This document shows positions 4,782 to 6,173 of a DNA stretch of 6,173 bases, piece after piece; the first letter of the stretch is position 1; the number at the start of each line of letters is the position of its first letter. The position numbers were made by a program, and so were the translations under genes. The stretch covers positions 1 through 6,173 of the forward strand of contig CAAGLJ010000100.1 of assembly GCA_900770785.1 (NCBI GenBank). Direction: 5' to 3'. Under the pieces are notes generated by a model. The model ran no database searches. It was not told the origin of the DNA and saw nothing but the letters and a program-made list of their open reading frames with translations. This DNA is from Lachnospiraceae bacterium. Lineage in GTDB: Bacteria > Bacillota > Clostridia > Lachnospirales > Lachnospiraceae.

Positions 4782-5004
4782 ATATGGGCATTTGAGAGTA
4801 GTTGGGAAGGAATATGGCCCAACAGTAGAGGAGCAGCTTGCAGCTTCCAAGAAATTCAATAAGGCAGCAGTTGTGATGATGGTTATTATGATGATCCTGA
4901 TGTGCTTTATGCTCAGGAGCCTAAATCATTGGGCAGAAGAATATGAGGTGATGGAGCACCGATATGAGCAGCTCTATGAAGAAGTGAAGGGGGAACTGCA
5001 ATGA
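4774..5004 (+). CDS. small single-pass membrane protein (76 aa)
   Basis: A probable inner-membrane protein. Residues 31-47 (AAVVMMVIMMILMCFML) are one hydrophobic, Met-rich transmembrane segment. It is preceded by a basic cytosolic stretch (KKFNK) and followed by an acidic helical tail (WAEEYEVMEHRYEQLYEEVKGELQ, 53-76) that looks like a short coiled coil and would lie outside if the positive-inside rule holds. The start at 4774 is fixed by AAGGAGG at 4760-4766, seven bases upstream; a longer in-frame start at 4693 is unlikely because it would overlap the previous gene by 89 nt. Its stop overlaps the wall-hydrolase start as ATGA, so the two are probably made together and may work together at the membrane. 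It is holin-sized, but also like many phage accessory membrane proteins. Confidence 0.7.
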   Translation: MSKYGHLRVVGKEYGPTVEEQLAASKKFNKAAVVMMVIMMILMCFMLRSLNHWAEEYEVMEHRYEQLYEEVKGELQ

Positions 5005-5666
5005 ATGAGGCAATAAGAAGGAAGCAGATCAGAAGGAGAAAAAGGATCATCAAGGTATGGGCTGCAAGGGCAGCAGTGATCATGGCAGCAGGATTGATCA
5101 TATTTGGAATTATATTGGCCATTAAGGCATTGGCAGTGAATGCTTCCAGCAATGATGAGCCTGAAGAGATAACAAAAGAGGTGCCAACGGAAACGGAGAT
5201 GCCGACAGAAACAGAGGTGCCGGCAGAACCGGAGGCAGCGGGAACAAAATTCCAGGATCTTCACCCGATAGATTGGAGCAGTGATGAGGCATATATGCTG
5301 GCCAAGATTGCAATGGCAGAGGCCGAGGGAGAAAGTATTGAAGGCAAGGCAATGGTGATTATGGTTGTGCTCAATAGAGTGCATGCAGAAGGCTTTGGAA
5401 ACACCATTGAGGATGTAATATTTGAACACCATACAAACAGCAAAGGAAAAGAGGTGTATCAATTCACTCCGGTGCAGCCAGGAGGGCGGTGGTACAGAGT
5501 AGAACCAAATGCAGATTGCTGGAAAGCTCTCAGAATGATAGAGATGGAGAATTGGGATGAGAGTGAGGGTGCATTGTACTTTGAGGCAGCAGATCGTGAA
5601 GGAGAATGGCACAGAAACCACCTGGAATATATCAAAACAGTAGGAAATCACAATTTTTACAAGTAG
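5001..5666 (+). CDS. membrane-anchored SleB-type cell wall hydrolase
   Basis: Peptidoglycan hydrolase of the SleB/CwlJ (Hydrolase_2) family, expected to cut glycan strands. Layout: very basic N-terminus (RRKQIRRRKR, 6-15), an uncleaved signal-anchor helix (about 22-46), an acidic Pro/Thr/Glu linker of three hexapeptides VPTETE-MPTETE-VPAEPE (61-78), and the catalytic domain (about 91-221). The domain holds DEAYMLAKIAMAEAEGESIEGKAMV..VVLNRV (95-127), where E107 fits the conserved catalytic glutamate of the EAxGE motif, then YQFTPV (153-158), ALYFEA (191-196) and the terminal VGNHNFYK typical of the family. The anchor would put the enzyme outside, tethered to the membrane. AAGGGGGAA just upstream serves the ATGA-overlapped start. 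It is coupled to a small membrane protein, yet lies among replication-type genes instead of a usual holin-endolysin cassette. Lysis, local wall remodelling, or a host-modifying role are all possible. Confidence 0.85.
   Translation: MNEAIRRKQIRRRKRIIKVWAARAAVIMAAGLIIFGIILAIKALAVNASSNDEPEEITKEVPTETEMPTETEVPAEPEAAGTKFQDLHPIDWSSDEAYMLAKIAMAEAEGESIEGKAMVIMVVLNRVHAEGFGNTIEDVIFEHHTNSKGKEVYQFTPVQPGGRWYRVEPNADCWKALRMIEMENWDESEGALYFEAADREGEWHRNHLEYIKTVGNHNFYK
5181..5234 (+). repeat. three tandem 18-bp repeats (hydrolase linker)
   Basis: Units at 5181-5198, 5199-5216 and 5217-5234 encode VPTETE, MPTETE and VPAEPE in frame. They form the extended acidic linker between the membrane anchor and the SleB domain; a fourth, decayed unit (EITKE) may precede them. 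Copy number could vary between related phages without breaking the frame. Confidence 0.75.
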
Positions 5667-5678
5667 GAGGATAAGCGG

Positions 5679-6173
5679 ATGAGCGAAAACATTTTCATTA
5701 TGGGCAGAGGCATTGGAAAAACATTGATAATGAGCATTGCACAAGGAAACCCAGGTGCATTGCAATTTTGCTGTGAGTTAGTAAAAGAATGCGAGCCGAA
5801 GGGGCTTGATTATGTGAATACATTGGGAATGATTGGCCTGAAGGGGCCAAGGGCATATCAACTGTGGAATGATTGCTGCCATAGAGATACAAAAATGGCA
5901 GCAGGCATATTGCAGGCATACATAGATGGAAAGATAACACAAGAAGAAATCCATGAGCATACAGATAAGCCTTGGGGAACCCCATTTGATGTGGAGGAAA
6001 TAATGGCCAGGGAACCAAAGAAACCAGGCCAAGGATTTTTGAAAGCCCGGCATGGAATGATGATGCTTGGGAAAACACCTGAAGGAACATGCCCGGAGTG
6101 TGCAGTAGCACATGATCCGGCACTTCCCCACAATCAGCAGAGTTTGGCATATCAATATCATTTTTATGATCAG
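5679..6173 (+). CDS. uncharacterised two-part phage protein with CxxC motif, 3' end beyond window
   Basis: An open frame of 165 codons with no stop before the window ends, so the gene is partial. The ATG at 5679 has TAGGAGG eight bases upstream, overlapping the hydrolase stop. The N-terminal part (1-100) starts MSENIFIMGRGIGKTLIM and contains paired cysteines (CCELVKEC 31-38; DCCHRD 65-70), resembling a family of small phage proteins of unknown function as remembered. GRGIGKT (9-15) recalls a Walker A loop but lacks the leading Gly/Ala at the right distance, and no Walker B is visible. After a linker (101-120), LKARHGMMMLGKTPEGTCPEC (121-141) matches the style of phage zinc-ribbon-like segments (H..M..G..PEG.TC..C), with C138 and C141 as likely zinc ligands and further ligands probably past the window. 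Function unknown; nucleic-acid binding is a fair guess for the C-terminal part. Confidence 0.7.
   Translation, partial: MSENIFIMGRGIGKTLIMSIAQGNPGALQFCCELVKECEPKGLDYVNTLGMIGLKGPRAYQLWNDCCHRDTKMAAGILQAYIDGKITQEEIHEHTDKPWGTPFDVEEIMAREPKKPGQGFLKARHGMMMLGKTPEGTCPECAVAHDPALPHNQQSLAYQYHFYDQ

Noticed and set aside
5700..5723. Walker A (P-loop) ATPase motif GRGIGKT
   Set aside because: The residue five before GKT's glycine is Met, not Gly/Ala, and no Walker B or ATPase core follows; kept only as a resemblance.
4974..5765. Long minus-strand open frame (263 codons)
   Set aside because: It lies opposite the well-supported membrane protein and SleB genes, has a Cys/His/Leu-rich shadow composition and no ribosome binding site or family resemblance.
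1..6173. CRISPR array, tRNA or rRNA
   Set aside because: No regularly spaced long repeats, no cloverleaf with TTCRANNC-type arm, and no rRNA-like conserved blocks were seen on either strand.

Overview
The window is a compact, all plus-strand block of short genes that looks like part of the early/replication region of a temperate phage or prophage from a Bacillota host, most likely a gut Lachnospiraceae/Clostridia member. Grounds seen in the sequence: almost every gene has a strong AAGGAGG-type ribosome binding site, stop/start overlaps (ATGA, TTGA) are frequent, codon use is rich in AGA/AGG, ATA and GGC, and the gene content is typical of such phages (Dam-like methyltransferase, HNH-like protein, RNase H-like protein, DUF-type deoxyribosyltransferase-like protein, SleB-like wall hydrolase, many small unknowns). 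No integrase, repressor, terminase or structural gene is present, so the host and lifestyle are inferences.

Layout. (1) 1-1033: the 3' part of an OGG1-type HhH-GPD DNA glycosylase, then two small unknown genes (55 and 48 aa); the second was found by reading translation outside the longer ORFs. (2) 1034-1235: the only sizeable intergenic region. It holds a 9-bp GC-rich hairpin, degenerate direct repeats spaced 20 bp, a probable rho-independent terminator, a long-range inverted repeat able to pair with the next gene's ribosome binding site, and a 15-bp palindrome over its start codon. It is a candidate regulatory region and/or replication origin. (3) 1236-2658: a probable HUH-type rolling-circle replication initiator, an RNase HI-fold protein starting at TTG whose four catalytic carboxylate positions are all altered, and an 86-aa unknown. 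(4) 2673-3474: a nucleoside deoxyribosyltransferase-like protein and a Cys/His-rich HNH-like protein. (5) 3492-3928: a phage DNA N6-adenine methyltransferase split between two frames at a run of seven G. (6) 3941-4781: three small proteins, one with a helix-hairpin-helix motif and one with a possible helix-turn-helix. (7) 4774-5666: a single-pass membrane protein and a membrane-anchored SleB-type wall hydrolase, translationally overlapping. (8) 5679 to the window end: an open, unfinished two-part protein with a CxxC motif.

Read together: Rep and the intergenic structures would start and control DNA replication; the glycosylase, methyltransferase, HNH-like and RNase H-like proteins act on or near nucleic acid; the membrane pair acts at the envelope. 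The points most worth a second look are the G7-split methyltransferase, the apparently catalytically dead RNase H-fold protein, and the layered secondary structure upstream of the Rep gene.
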